Below, piece after piece: positions 1 to 12,308 of a stretch of 64,000 nucleotides of DNA. Source of the DNA: Acanthaster planci (Eukaryota > Echinodermata > Asteroidea > Valvatida > Acanthasteridae); assembly GCF_001949145.1 (NCBI RefSeq), contig NW_019091603.1, positions 139,137-203,136 of the forward strand, given 5' to 3'. The notes beneath the pieces were generated by a model. That model did no database searches. It was not told the DNA's origin and was given only the letters and a program-made list of their open reading frames with translations. Within the stretch, counting starts at the first letter, position 1. Each line of letters opens with the position of its first letter. The translations under genes and the position numbers were made by a program.

Positions 1-1310
1 TTGGCATAGGATCAAGTTGACAAGATTTAGCTGGAAAATGATTGATCATTGATATAACTGTATCCTCAGAAATTGTTTCAAAACCGGCAAATGAACATGA
101 CTTTAATCCTGAAATATCATTCAGTTTAATGTCACGAAGATTCTTAGAAAGATTGATTATTTTCTTTCTAAAAGCTTTGCAAAAACATCTGGTAGCAATT
201 TAATATCGATATTATCAGGTATGACAGATGCTAATGCTCTCTTAATACCACTGATCTCAATGACAACGCGGAACAATGTTTTAGTGTCTGCACCCTCAAT
301 GCGACACCTATGATAAGAGGCATGAGCAGCCGTCAGGCATGTTGCATAAGCATTGCAAATGGAAAGGTAAGCTTTATGGTCTTCAGCTCGTCTCTATTTA
401 ATCCACATCCATCACAGAAGCCAGTAAAGCATTTTACCTGTCTAGAGGTTCTGGTTGATCATTTACTGATATATTCATGCTTGACTGTAGTTAGTGTAGT
501 CAACAGTTCACAATGAAGCAAGTCATCATCAACACTAGTCAACTTCCTAAAAGTTTGAATCTGTGAATGCGGCAGTGGCCTTTCAGAGGATGTTCTAAAA
601 TGAATCGCAGAATGACAACAAACTGATCAGCTTCCCTTGTGATAATCTAATCCAACGTATGACCTTTCTCATGGGTTGAAGTTGTAACATGCTGAATTAA
701 CCCCATGGAGAAAAGCGAATTCCTATATTTTAAAGCGTCAAGATCATCGAAGTGGATATTAAAATCTCCAACAATCAATAAACGACCTTTAGAGTATATT
801 ATATCCTGCAGAAGTTCAGCGAACTCTTCAATAAAATTCTGAATTGTAAATTTCCATTTCAGTGAATAAAGCAGACGATACACTACCAGAAGGTGTATTG
901 TTACTGATGACGAAATTTGAACACGGGCGTCAAAAATCTCAAAGCTTTTGAAATTAAATATAGAGTTCATCATAATCTTAAGGTTTGACCTTAACATCAC
1001 AGCAATACCATCTCCCTTCTGCTTACCGCATGGTATCTGAAAAATACAGTAGCCACTGATAGTTGATGAAAGACTTTGCATCGACAGTATCGTCCCATTC
1101 ACTGAACCACGTCTCAGTTAGTACAAAAATGTCAGTCCTGTTTTCAAACAATGATGTGGCAACAAATTGTAGTTTCCCACCCACTGAGCATGCATTCCAC
1201 AATGAAACAGCAACATTCCGCGATGAAGAGACATTAACTCGTTCGATGACTGTAACGTTGGAAACATTTCTTAAAGTCATTTCTCACGGTGTCCTTTGGC
1301 GGAACAAGGT
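1..1310 (-). mobile_element. LINE (CR1/L2-like) ORF2 fragment: endonuclease to pre-RT linker
   Basis: Reading right to left, two overlapping frames (1,280-1,023, then 1,102-647) encode an apurinic-type endonuclease of a non-LTR retrotransposon. Visible motifs are WNACSVGGK near the start, LTETWFSEWDD (catalytic ET), GDGIAVMLRS, VVYRLLY and VGDFNIH (catalytic D-x-N). Downstream, 620-1 still encodes the linker to reverse transcriptase through several stops. A typical pre-RT motif, KSCQLDPMP, sits at the window edge (about 30-4). The endonuclease normally nicks target DNA to prime reverse transcription. Frame changes and stops show this copy is dead. Reverse transcriptase, if retained, lies left of the window. 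The CR1/L2 label rests on motif style only. Confidence 0.8.
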
Positions 1311-1314
1311 GTAA

Positions 1315-3900
1315 CAATAACCGGTACGTGACATGGCAATTCCAGCTCGCCGTCGATTTGCCGGTGCAAGTACCAACAATATGATCCATAAAACATCAAT
1401 GACGGCGACACAAAACAAGGGAGAATAAACCCCCCAAAAAACAGCTGTTAGAGAGTCCCTACTCGTGATTTTTTTGGGTGCCATTTTAGCTCCTGAGATG
1501 TTCATAAGACCTCGAACAGTTGGTGACTTACAGTGTTCACATAAGTCAAATATTTAATAACAAAAGGGAAATGGGATACATGTACATCACTGCAAATTAC
1601 ACTGATCAGAAGTCACTGTCAGAGTTGGTACTTTCATTGAGATCTGATGAATGTTCTGCACACCCAGCAGGCATGGCTTCTTAAGACATGGCACAATGGT
1701 TTAAGACCAGACATTCAGTCTGATTTATGTTTTTCAATTTTCAATAAAAACCTCTTCATTAGAGTCTGAAAATCAATTTTATGTGTTCTGTTTCTGAGAT
1801 ATGACAGTTTCAATGTATAAGCTAACCCGAGTAGAAAATAAAAACGATTCACATTTTGTTTCAATGTACAATATCTGCCAAGGCAAATAAAATTTCATTT
1901 AAATATAAAAATATTGCTTTTTTATGTTGCCTAGATGTACCCCTTCGAATGGTGTAGAGTATGATATGGGTTGATTCTTGGCTGATACGGTAACATAACA
2001 TTGAAAAAAGTCAACTAAAATAGCACAAAATACATCTGTTTAAAAATATTTATGATAACAAATTTGGAAGAGTACCTTCTAGCACCCATGGTAGAATGCC
2101 ACAAATTTGTAACATATCAAGAGAGTAAATATCCCTTGTCAAGATAGAATCACGGTAAATTCGCGGAAATGCCCGTTACACACACTAGAAATATTGCCGA
2201 TCGCGTGCGAACGAGCGCCCTCCGTTGACATGAATAGTTTGTGCAATTCAGCAACACGTGCCCATACATTTTTCTCTCCAATCCCACGTAGTTTGTACGA
2301 TGTCATCACATTTGAATACTTAAGTACTGAAGCCAGTAACATTTTCGACGAAGTGAAATCTTTTTAGTTGTGCTTTATTTGCCCATCTGCGATGAAATAT
2401 CTTGCCACTGGTTGCATGGAATGTGAGATACATTGTTGAGGAAAAGTCTTGCCAAAAAAATTAAAAACGAACAAAGTTCTATTTTTTTGTAAACTTAACC
2501 AGGATGGCGCACAGTACGCAAACACAGAGAGAAAAGGGTAAACACTGTTTTAGCCAACCAGACATGTTTCCTCAGAGGAAGCCAGATACACAGGTACTTT
2601 TATCTTGGACTGATTTTTGTCCAGTCAAAAAACCAAAAAAAAACAACTAACTGACAAAAGGTAATTGAGCTGTCATGTAGAGCAACATCAATGGCTTTAT
2701 TGTATCTCAGTTGAGCTTTATTTCCCGGAACTTTTCCAACCTGAAACAAACCAACGGGTAGCCAAAAGACTCCTTATAAGAACCCCTCAATTTGCAAGGC
2801 TACATGTACATATTTCACGTTTTTCTGTTTTCAATGACCAGGAAAATGAAACTCTTTAACGATGAGATCTGGAATAAATGCCTAAAGACAGGATGGATCG
2901 GGCACTACAAGAGGCCAGACTGTAATCGTAGCTGGAGAAATTATAGCAGACTACAGGCTGAAGGGAAAGTTCACAGAACTCTACATTTCCAAGCAACTAA
3001 AAGCACTGAGGGAGAAATGTATGAAATTGCACAAATCTCTGCCCCTTAACATTCAAGAAATTTTCTTTGATGAATCATTTTTAATTTTTAAGAAAGAGCC
3101 ATCTCCAAAACAAATGACACATTATCAATTACTGTTGCAGAAGTTTGTCCAAAAAGGCTGAAGCTGATGTTCGCACTAATCCGAGAATTAATCCCCTAGA
3201 TGAAGTGGGGCCTCGCAAACGGACGCGACATTAGATGAGATGCGAGTAGAAGCTGTTGAAAATGGAGTATCCCAAATTCAGTTACTTTGTTTTATATGAC
3301 ATAAAGAGAAAAACTGTTGATGTTGGTATGAGGCTATTTACAGATGATTTCCACAATTAATTTAACTTTTTTGCATTATCCCTACTATTTCCACTTTTGG
3401 GAATCTATGAGTTGGTTTTTCTTTAATTTATTTTTTGTAATAATATTTTGTGGAATAGTGAATAAATCAAATCAAATCAACCCATTTAATTACTTCCTTC
3501 GATAAGGTAAAATAAACCCCAGCAGGTATTCCATTTATTTCACAATTTATTTTAGAATTTAACTGGCTTTTAAACTGGGGTACGAAACCAACATACATAA
3601 AATAAAAAAGCACCGATAAAAAAATGCTTGTACAAATCACTGAAACCTTTGTTTAGTCCTTATTTAACCCCAAATCAACAACAAAGATTGTTTTGATACG
3701 ACACCGGTACAGCACAACAAACAGTGCAAATGTTTATGCAAACACCAAAAGAGGGTGTTATGCATAAGTAGCGCCCTCTTTCAGATTTTGCTCCTGTTTT
3801 GGACCATTTTGGTGAATTCTCCAGTTTAATTCTTTTCAACCTAGTTTTCTGTATTTGGAGATGATTTTAAACATGTTTGATATAGTTTTAGGAATTTTGA
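1315..3900. other. Non-coding stretch with a probable LINE 3-prime tail
   Basis: No gene is supported here. The open frames are short and unlike any family I recognise. One plus frame at 2,792-3,049 is rich in Trp, Arg and Lys but has no recognisable domain. At about 3,440-3,482 the sequence ends in an AATAAATC-type run (AAATC repeated), the kind of tail left at the 3-prime end of LINE insertions, so 2,800-3,482 may be an old LINE or SINE remnant. The rest is AT-rich unique-looking DNA. Confidence 0.4.
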
Positions 3901-4115
3901 CCCTTCATTGTCCCAATATAGCTATGCGATGACTTCGTAGAGAGAAGACGTGTTTTGTAAGAGCTCCGCTTCCTTAGTCCGCTTTTTTTTCAACCAATCA
4001 GAGTCTACATTGAGGTCTACACTGAGGTGAACTCTCTTGTATTATTTAGAAATTGTAGACCCGAAGGCACACAGATATGGTTATATTTGGCCATTTGTGT
4101 AATGTCAACTACACC

Positions 4116-4809
4116 ATGCCTCCAAAGAAGCAGTCGTCCCATGATGTCCTTACAATTGACCCTACAGTTCTGTCTGCTGCCCTCGTCAAGGCTTTTAAAT
4201 CTAAGAGCCTAATTGATGCCCTAGTTCCAGCACCTACGGAAGCCATAACTGATGCCGTTAGTGAAGACATCCATGAAGCAATGCAGCTAGAATTCGTCAA
4301 GCGGGATGAAAAACTCAATCAACTTAGTTCGAAAGTCAGCCATCTTGAACATCGATTGGATGAATTCGAACAACACTCAAGGCATAAACTGTTACTTGTG
4401 TATGGCATTCCTGAGGAAGGACATGAGAACACGGACAAAAAGGTCATTGAAATGGCAAAACAGCACCTTAATGTTGACATATCAGCCACTGCCATCGACC
4501 GCACCCATCGCCTTGGCGCAAAGATGGACCGGACAGGGGATCGCGTACACGGCCAATTATTGTCAGATTTAACAGCTATAATATCTGGGCAGTCTTCTAC
4601 GTGTGAGAGCTGGCTTCAAGGGACAGAATATCTTCGTACGCAAAAGCTTGACTCCTGAAAGGCAGGGATGGCTGAAACAGGCAAGAAACCATCCCTCGTC
4701 CGTGTGGGCTTATACCCAGGATGGCAGAATTGAAGTCAAGATGAAGAATAATGCTAAGCTGATCATGAATAGTGAGAACAACCTCAAGAAACTAGGTAAA
4801 CTAAGGTGA
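4116..4809 (+). pseudogene. LINE ORF1 protein (RNA-binding/coiled-coil), frameshifted
   Basis: The likely start is ATG 4,116 (MPPKKQSSHD), inside a frame that opens at 4,077. Residues 1-60 are a helical leader. Residues about 60-95 form a heptad-rich coiled coil (KLNQLSSKVSHLEHRLDEFE). Next comes an RRM-like fold with LLVYGIPEEGHE and IDRTHRLG, as in LINE ORF1 proteins that coat the RNA. The frame breaks near 4,570-4,600 and resumes in another frame at 4,603-4,806 with a basic C-terminus (RKSLTPERQGWLKQAR). A single indel explains the switch. ORF1p normally packages the LINE transcript; this copy would be truncated. Confidence 0.75.
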
Positions 4810-5036
4810 ATAAACCAGCCTCTGCGAGTTTTGAAACATCTTGCTGTTGAAGTATTGCCTCTACAAATTATTGAGGATGTTATTTACAATTATGTCCCTA
4901 CTTAGTCCTTCATTAGTTGTGTTTTATTGTTGTGTGTACATGTTGCGTCTTGTTATGAGTTTGTGTAGTACTGAGACCAGGATATACATGTTTATCAAAT
5001 TCATTTTCATATCTATATTACAGAATGGTCTTATAG

Positions 5037-7792
5037 ATGGATGACAATACACTGGTAGTTGATCCCAACTTAGATCTTGATATTAACCTAGATATTCCTG
5101 ATATTGCTTGTGAGTACTATAATCAAGATCAATTTTTGGATAATTTTTCTCATCCGGATTATTTTAAATGTTTGCATAATAATGCCCGAAGCTTGATCAG
5201 CAAAACATCTCTGATGTCCAGCAGAATCTTAATATCTTGGGTGATGATTATTAGTGTTTCTGAAACGGGGTTGAAGTATATTGATGATCCCTTGGTTAAA
5301 CTTGACAGTTATGCCATGGAGGGATTTGTAGAAAACATAAACAGGGTATATGTAAAAATGTTTATGTTGGGGTTATGGCTGTTTGTCATAATTAATCTCA
5401 CCGATAAGATACGCCAGGATTTTCATCCAAATCCTGAAGACTTTGAGTCGTGTTTTGTTGAAATTGAAAAATCTGCTCCAGGAAATATCACAGTTGGAAT
5501 CGTGTATAAACCCCCAGATGCTTCTTGTTCCAATTTTATTGATTTATTTAATGATATACTAGCCAAACTACAAGACAACAGAAAACAGGTGTATATTTTG
5601 AGTGATTTCAACATCAATTTACTACTTCACGATAAAAGTAGTAGTGTTAAAGATTTTATGAATGTATTGCCATCCAATTTTTTTTCCCAGCTAATCAACA
5701 AACCTACTAGAATTACATCCGATACTGCTACGCTCCTTGATAACATTTTTACGAACGAGTTTTCAGATCACAAAAGTGGTATTTTACTTACTGATATAAG
5801 TGACCATCTTCCTGTGTTTGCAGTTATGAATTATCATTCCCACAAAGATCCCATTTAATTTGAATATGTTCAGACGTGACTTCAGCGACACTAATATTCA
5901 GCATTTTATTCAGGATCTGTTGGATATTAATATGGATTTCATCTCTAATTTTGATAGTGTTAATGATTCTTATTCACATTTTCTAGAACATGTTCTTTGT
6001 TTTTGTAACAAACATTTTCCTGAGAAAGAAACTAATACTCACATCAATAGGGAACAAGTCACCTTGGTTGACTGAAGGAATTTATAACTGTATTCGAAGG
6101 AAAAACCATCTGTATAAGAAATATCTTGAAAACCCTACAGAGCATACTAAGGACGTGTAAACGCAGTATAAAAATATCCTTACTAGTTTGATTAAACGTG
6201 TTAAGAAGAATTTTCTACACCGCAAATTTGACAGTGAAAAGAATAATATTAAGGGCATCTGGAAACTTGAAAATTCATTATTAAATAAATCCAGGTCCCA
6301 CAATAATCCATGTTACTTTGTAAATAATGGTGAAAATATTGAGGATCCACATAGTGTTGTTAACCACTTTAATGAATACTTTGTAAACACTGGAAACAGG
6401 ATAGTTAGCAACCTCCCATTGTCTGATTGTTCTTATCATTCCTTCCTTAGAGACAAGTGCTCTCATTCTTTATTTTTGAAACCTGTTACAGAGGTAGAAA
6501 TTGTGAATGGGATCAACAAGTTTCCTGATGGTAAAGCCCCAGGTTAGGATGGTTTGAGTTCTTTTGTTGTTAAAAGGGCTAGGAATGCTTTGGCTTTGCC
6601 ACTTGCTATGCTTTTTAATAAATCAATTTCTGAGGGAGTCTTTCTTGACGAATCGAAACTTGGTAAAGTGGTTCCCATACATAAAGGTGGTAGTAGGCAC
6701 GAGTTTACTAATTATAGACCTATTACTATTTTACCTGTTTTTTCCAAAGTATTTGAAAAACTTGTGTTCAGTTGTGTGATTGCTTTTATTAATACATTTA
6801 ATACATATAAGTATGGCATCTTATCTCAATCCCAATATGGTTTTAGAGCAAATCATTCAAAGGAGTTGGCTGTACTCGATGTGTTAAGTAAAATCATTGA
6901 TGCTTTTGAGAACAACCAGTTTTCTATTGGTATTTTTCTGGACCTATCAAAGGCCTTCAACACTGTTAATTATGATATTCTGCTATATAAATTAGAACCT
7001 TTTGGTGTTTGCCGGTTGGCCTTGGACTGGTTCAGAAGTTATGTATCAAATAGAAGGCATTTTTTTTCTTATAATTTCCATCATTCATTAGAACAGTCCA
7101 TCACTTGTGGAGTCCCTCAAGGTAGTGTGCAAGGTCCATTATTATTTATTATCTATATCAATGATGTATGTAGAACTTCTGATAGCATGTCCTTTTGTTT
7201 ATTTGCGGATGGCACTAATTTAATCTATAATCATCAAAATGTGGATACAGATACCCAAAATATTAATGTTGAACTTGTTAAAATAAGTAGATACACGTAG
7301 CTTATTTCGAACAAGTTATCAATTAATTTGCTTAAAACTAAGTATATTATTTTCTGTCCATGCCAACATAAATATCAGGCCACAGTTCCTCTTAGTTTTG
7401 ATGGTATTGTCCTCAATCAATTCAAGACTACTAAATTTCTTGGACTTTGTATAGAAGAAAACCTGACTTGGAATCACCACATTGATGTCTTATGTAGTAA
7501 AGTATCTAAAAATTCTCGGGTTATGAACCATTTGAAGAATTTTGTCCATAAAAACATTCTTTTAATATTATATAACTCCTTTATTCTTTCATACTTGAAT
7601 TATGGTCTACTCACTTTTGGGGGATCTTCAACAGTACATGGTTTCAACAAACTCTTTAAGTTACAGAGGACAGCTGTTCGTAAAGTAAATAATGCAGGTT
7701 ACCTTGATCACACCACTCCTCTATTTGCCAAATTTAATATTCTGAAACTAAGTGATCTCTATTACCATCGACTGGGTATATTTATGTATTAA
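5037..7792 (+). pseudogene. LINE ORF2: AP-endonuclease and reverse transcriptase, inactivated
   Basis: Residues 1-273 (5,037-5,855) are the endonuclease: LHNNARSL, SETGL, VYILSDFNINLL (normally GDFN) and SDHLPVF. Stops follow at 5,856 and 6,073. The linker and reverse transcriptase run from 6,188 to 7,300, with an in-frame TAG at 6,545 inside the APG-DG motif. RT motifs are NYRPITILP, SQYGFRANHS, FLDLSKAFNTV (KAFD expected), GVPQGSVQGPLLF and CLFADGTN, where the catalytic FADD has become FADG. A stop at 7,298 precedes the C-terminal thumb region (7,328-7,792, FLGLCIEENLTW). It would normally copy LINE RNA at a nicked target. The catalytic Asp change plus at least four stops make this copy inert. 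Confidence 0.85.
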
Positions 7793-8548
7793 ATACACAC
7801 ATAATATGCTCCCTTGGATTTGTAATCATATGTTCTAATAAACTTCTTCTGTCCATTCACATGAAAAATGTAGTTCGTCGAAAGCCAATCTGTATGTGAG
7901 CAAAAATAGAAGTTCCTCTTTTAGAAATAGTTCATTTCAACTTGGTGTTATATAATGGAATGAACTCGATACTGGTCAAAAGAGTGTACTGCCGTGGTCT
8001 CATTTGCCAAAACACTGAAAGAATCAATCATCAATACTTATACTTTAAAAAAATCATTGTTGTGTTGCCTAAGTCATATTTTAATGTTACACATTTTACC
8101 GGGTCTCACTCTTAAACACAATGTCTTGTTTTAGTCCGTGTAGTTGATTAAGTTTTGTCTTGTTTTGTTTTGTCTTGTCCCATGGAAAGGTACAAAAGCT
8201 TGGCTTCACCTTTTTCCTTCATGTTGACATCACTAGATATATCCATTGTACATGTACACTTAAAATTATACTGTTTGTAAATAATCTGTCTAAACACATG
8301 TAAATTGTTGTATGAATTATCAAGGGTGTCAATGTGAAAATAAATGTCAAATTGACTGAATATCTACTGATGTCTGGATCAAATATGGTTTTACACCACT
8401 GTGCATGGTTAATTCAGAATCCCATGTTTTATGTTCTGAAGCAGAGGTGTTGTCTATCTGAAAAGCAGATGATTCCGACGAGTCTGTCAAAGCAGAAGTA
8501 ACCACTCTTACGTCTTGGCGTAGAGAAGCATTCAAGGCATCTCTGCTT

Positions 8549-8937
8549 AAAGGGACGGCGACCATTTAGACCCGGTTTGAAAAGGGCCCCCCTGGTATAA
8601 TGCCTGCACAGTATTCAGCCTACTCCAGGCTGGTATAAGGCCTGTCTGCACATTGGCATTTCAAAGTCCCTGATGAAAGGGGTCTAAGCGGATTAGTGTA
8701 AACAATGTATAGAGCTGAAGGATTAAAAACCACAAGCAGGTTCCTTCTGGGATAGATTACATGTACCAGTACTTGCAAACAATAGACCCCAGGATGAAGA
8801 AGTTCGAGATCAACAACCAGTCCAGCATCCCTGGCCGGTAGCCAGGCCCGTATGAAAGGGGTTTTTACAACCGGGCGAGCTTACCCGGGGGCCCTTTTCA
8901 AACCGGGTCTAAATGGTCGCCGGCCCTTATCAGTCCA
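8549..8937. mobile_element. MITE with ~42-bp terminal inverted repeats
   Basis: The left terminus (about 8,549-8,591) and right terminus (about 8,895-8,937) are inverted copies of the same segment, starting AAGGGCCGGCGACC on one side and AAGGGACGGCGACC on the other, and continuing TTTAGACCCGG. Only about one mismatch is seen over about 42 bp. The roughly 300-bp interior has no ORF and holds short direct motifs (TGGTATAATGCC, then TGGTATAAGGCC). This is a non-autonomous DNA transposon. The near-identity of the termini suggests recent insertion compared with neighbouring elements. No clean target duplication could be settled. It abuts the 3-prime end of the hAT-like gene. Confidence 0.8.
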
Positions 8938-9689
8938 AAGTTTTCAGGTCCCTCCACTTTGATTCGCAACAGATGCTCCGGTGTTGTACTTTGCAGATTA
9001 TTCTGCCAATCAGTTTTTACCTGCTTCATAGTTGAGAAAAATCTCTAAAGTTGTGCACTGGATGTTGGAATTACTAACATAATGTTAATCACACGTAGAA
9101 TATTTGAGAATTTGTCCTTATGCTGTGTGAATATCAAGAGACCAAAACTTGAACTGCAGCTGGACATGACTTAACACTTTACGCCTCAGAGTTTTTAGGT
9201 GTGACCATTCATTTTGAATTTCACCTGATTGAAATTCATTGTCTTGTGCCAACAAGTCAATGAAGTGATCAGGAACATGCTGCAGTTCTGAATTTCCAAA
9301 CTGCCTCAAGTCATTCTTCTCAGTTGGCCAAAGTTGGACATCAAATATTTTTAGAGCAGTAAAGGCGCCATCATTGTGAAGGCAGAAAACCTCAATTCCA
9401 AGCTTGACTTCAGAGTTTGAACATATTCTCTGGTTCTTCTGTTTATCGTAACGACACGGCTGGGGTACTGAAGATTCACTCCTTTAATAGGTTACTTGTC
9501 CCTCAGAGTCTATATCATCTGAATATCTGTTGGTGACTTTGGCAGTAGCTGCATCAATCAGCTGTGTGAGATCCTGGTTATGCTGAATTTCACCCAATAT
9601 AACATCATCATATTTATCATAAACATGTACACGCTCAATGTACACTGCAGACCTGCCAACCTTTAGAATCACAGGAGGTTCCAAAATGT

Positions 9690-10380
9690 GTATTTTTCAA
9701 TAAAAATATGTATTTTCCCAAACAAACAGGAAAGAAGTACAAGTACCTTTGCGTGACCTACATACTATTTTGCTGTTTGGAAAAATTGTCTTTACTATGT
9801 CACTGTGAAATCATCCTACGACGCGAATGGCAGATTGTGCCGAACTACGTAATCTGTCCAAAGGGTCTTAGCTCTGATGGTGCTTAAATCTTCAGAAGAC
9901 ATGAACTTTCTGATGCTGTGAGTCGCATTCTTCATTTCAGCATTGACACGGTGTTTACCGGTCATGTTAGCATCAACAAGCATCAACAAAGCGTCAACAA
10001 CTTGAAAATACCCTCTAAGGATTTAAAAGTAGTTTTATCTAAATTTAGAGACTCTAAGACCTGCCTCTCTGTAAAAGAAACACTGAATTTGCTACCAGAT
10101 TCACGCAGAGAAACGAAACTTTTTTGTGACGTATGGAGGCTGCCATCTTTCTTTACTCCACAGGCTGCACGAGCAGGCTGGAATTTGTCGCTCAAATTTC
10201 CACTTTCAAATATCCTTTTTGATAATATGATACATTGAATATAATATGTAGGAGCCTTACTAATATTGTAAATATAAAATGTTTGTATAAAAAGCTTGAA
10301 TATTTAGTTGAGGCTTTGTTGGCGCTCGACACTAAATAGTATGACCCATGTTTACTGCATTTACTATGACACTGTGGCAT
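9690..10380. other. Non-homologous interval between hAT-like coding segments (second intron or insertion)
   Basis: Homology to the transposase stops after LVELSLLLQ at about 10,405 on the minus strand, beside a CAAG|GTGATT donor-like site, and resumes near 9,684. The interval carries no recognisable protein. No acceptor is convincing: an AG at 9,664 would work in frame but lacks a good pyrimidine tract. It may be an intron with decayed signals or a later insertion. Confidence 0.35.
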
Positions 10381-10787
10381 GAAGCAGGTAAACACAATCA
10401 CCTTGCAGCAGCAGCGATAGTTCAACCAGTGGCTTCAACAAGTCTACCAGTAAGAGGAGGTGAACTACAAATTTGAAATGTGCAAGTTTATCAAGAAGGT
10501 ATTTGTACTTTTGCCTGTCAATACACTCAACATTGCAGCCAGGTTTGGAAAGCGGCCAAACAAAGACAGAGTAGGATGCCAACATTGCTTTGGCAGCAGG
10601 GTTTTTATGGTCAATCCATCTAGACCCACTTGCTTTAGTTGGTTTGTGAACAATGTCATTCATGATAGAAGCTAGTCTTTTGACTTCTCGCCACTTTTGG
10701 GACTGTTATGGTACAGTGGTGAGGAAATCAAGAATCTCGTTGAATTCTGCACATTTCTTGAAGACATCCTTCACAGCAAGCTCAAGT

Positions 10788-11522
10788 CTGTAAGAAAAGA
10801 GGGAAGGTAGGATATTGATTTTTCAGATGAAAGAGTTTCAGTTGAATTTTAAGATGGATTTTTGAAACTCACATACTTTTAGTAAGGCCAACAAAAAAAT
10901 ACCTGTGTCTCCGGTTACCAGACCCAACCTAGAAATCATGTGGAACCTACATGTACATGTATATCTTTTTATCTGACAAAATATTAAACCTGTGGTGCCT
11001 TGCCCAGAGCCTAATTTTGTACACATCATCCCCTACATTTTATTGTTGTAATTTTTTTTTGGTATGAGATGGACAGCTCGTGTGTTTGTATTTCAACAAA
11101 CAGCTGCTTTAATACTCAATCACAGTGCTGATATGTAATATTGACGTGCACATGTACAGTGCGAATCTGAAACTAATTTAGTATCTGTTACAAATAGACA
11201 CCCCCCACCCAATACAGACCATCATCCAACCCTAATTTGTTTTTCAGTGTAATATGAAAACCAACTATTTTTTGTTTGACCTAATAAAGCTAGCACTGTA
11301 AAAAATACTTTCCACATATCAATACTTCATTATGCTCTGTAAGCCCACAGTGTTTTAAAAAAATTTCAATGAAAAAGATTATAAATTCAGAACATTTTTT
11401 TATAATGCTCGCCCAATATGGATGAAGTCCAGTAGACAGAAAGAATTTCATGTGGTGTTTAAAGTACTTCATGCCTGACTAGCCTAGAACACCAGATATG
11501 TATATATCTGTCTACAAGTTAC
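10788..11522 (-). other. Canonical GT-AG intron within the hAT-like gene
   Basis: The donor context is CACAG then GTAACT; the acceptor context is CTCTTTTCTTACAG then ACTTGAG. Splicing joins an IHCLTH segment to RLELAVKD across an AG|A codon, exactly restoring the family's HRLELA motif. The 735-bp intron holds simple AT-rich DNA with no recognised gene. Confidence 0.7.
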
Positions 11523-11805
11523 CTGTGAGTAAGGCAATGGATGGACACAAGCCAAGGTAAGTCTTGCTTCAGCAACGCCGACAGTCCTGTCTTCTTTCTC
11601 AGGTTTACATTTTTGCACCATCAGCCGTCATTCCAACCAGTTTTGTTTTGTAGTCCAAGATGCCAAGATCAACAAATGAGCTTTAAGTAGCATTTTTGAG
11701 GCTGGGAGCTGTTGCATGTTCTATTGACTTTAGGGCGAGAAGTTTCATATCCCTTCCCCCATGCTCATTTAAATACAGAACATAAATGAGCTTTTTCTCA
11801 TATCA

Positions 11806-12308
11806 CATTATAGTCACATTATAGGCCTGTGCCGGGTACCCGCCCATCGATTTCAAAACTCGATTCCATTTTCCGGGTCGGGTACCCGTAAAAAAGTAAA
11901 TAAATTAGGAACAAACATCCATGCATAAAATGTCTGTGAAATTTCTGAAGGGCAGACTTCATGGAAAACCACAGTGCCACTGAAAACCTGGTCCCGCCGT
12001 CATACATGTACATGTACATGAAACTTGAATTCGGAGATCAACAGCTAATTTTGTTATCCACTCTGCCCGTCGTACCACAAATCGTTTTCCTAGTTCCGGA
12101 ATTTTCCTAGTTCACAAGAGTGAAAAAACCACTAAAATCCACGGGCGACAGGTCACTTACTACGTGTGATTTCAAATATTTCTTTAAATTGAATAGTCAT
12201 ATAAACCTTTGCATCTAATGTCTGCTTAATCAAAATGACTTTTTTAGAGTTTCCGTTTTTGTTTTTGTGTCTCGCAAAATGTACCTTGTGGAAAACGCAC
12301 AGTCTCAT
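11806..12308. other. Unassigned stretch with CGGGTACCCG palindromes
   Basis: No gene seen. The palindrome CGGGTACCCG occurs at about 11,834 and again near 11,881, separated by an AT-richer spacer. An ACATGTACATGT tract lies at about 12,004. Nothing else is supportable. Confidence 0.4.

Larger units (their letters stand above)
3905..8350 (+). mobile_element. Near full-length but inactive CR1/L2-like LINE
   Basis: A plus-strand non-LTR retrotransposon of about 4.4 kb: a 5-prime leader, ORF1 (from 4,116), ORF2 (endonuclease plus reverse transcriptase, about 5,037-7,792) and a 3-prime UTR ending near AAAATAAATGTC at 8,338-8,349. The order and spacing are those of Jockey-superfamily (CR1/L2) elements. 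Many stops, frameshifts and active-site changes show it cannot move by itself. The exact 5-prime end is inferred from where the leader becomes GC-richer; no target-site duplication is clear. Confidence 0.85.
8940..11805 (-). pseudogene. hAT-family transposase-like gene (ZNF862/C17orf113 type), degraded, with an intron
   Basis: Read right to left. Exon A (about 11,805-11,523) encodes YLNEHGGRDMKLLALKS and VGMTADGAK, then PWLVSIHCLTH. A donor GT at 11,522-11,521 and a pyrimidine-rich acceptor ending TTACAG at 10,788 bound a 735-bp intron. Exon B resumes with LELAVKDVFKKC and continues through GSRWIDHKNPAAKAM (10,620-10,580) to LVELSLLLQ, followed by another possible donor near 10,405. The remainder (9,684-8,940) has FDVQLWP, EWSHLKTLRR and the hAT C-terminal dimerisation segment (MLVIPTSSA, FSTMKQVKTDW, EHLLRIKVEG). 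These are hallmarks of hAT-derived proteins of the zinc-finger 862 type. Frameshifts and stops occur at 11,615, in the 11,700 region and near 9,050. Function, if any, was DNA binding or transposition. Confidence 0.75.
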
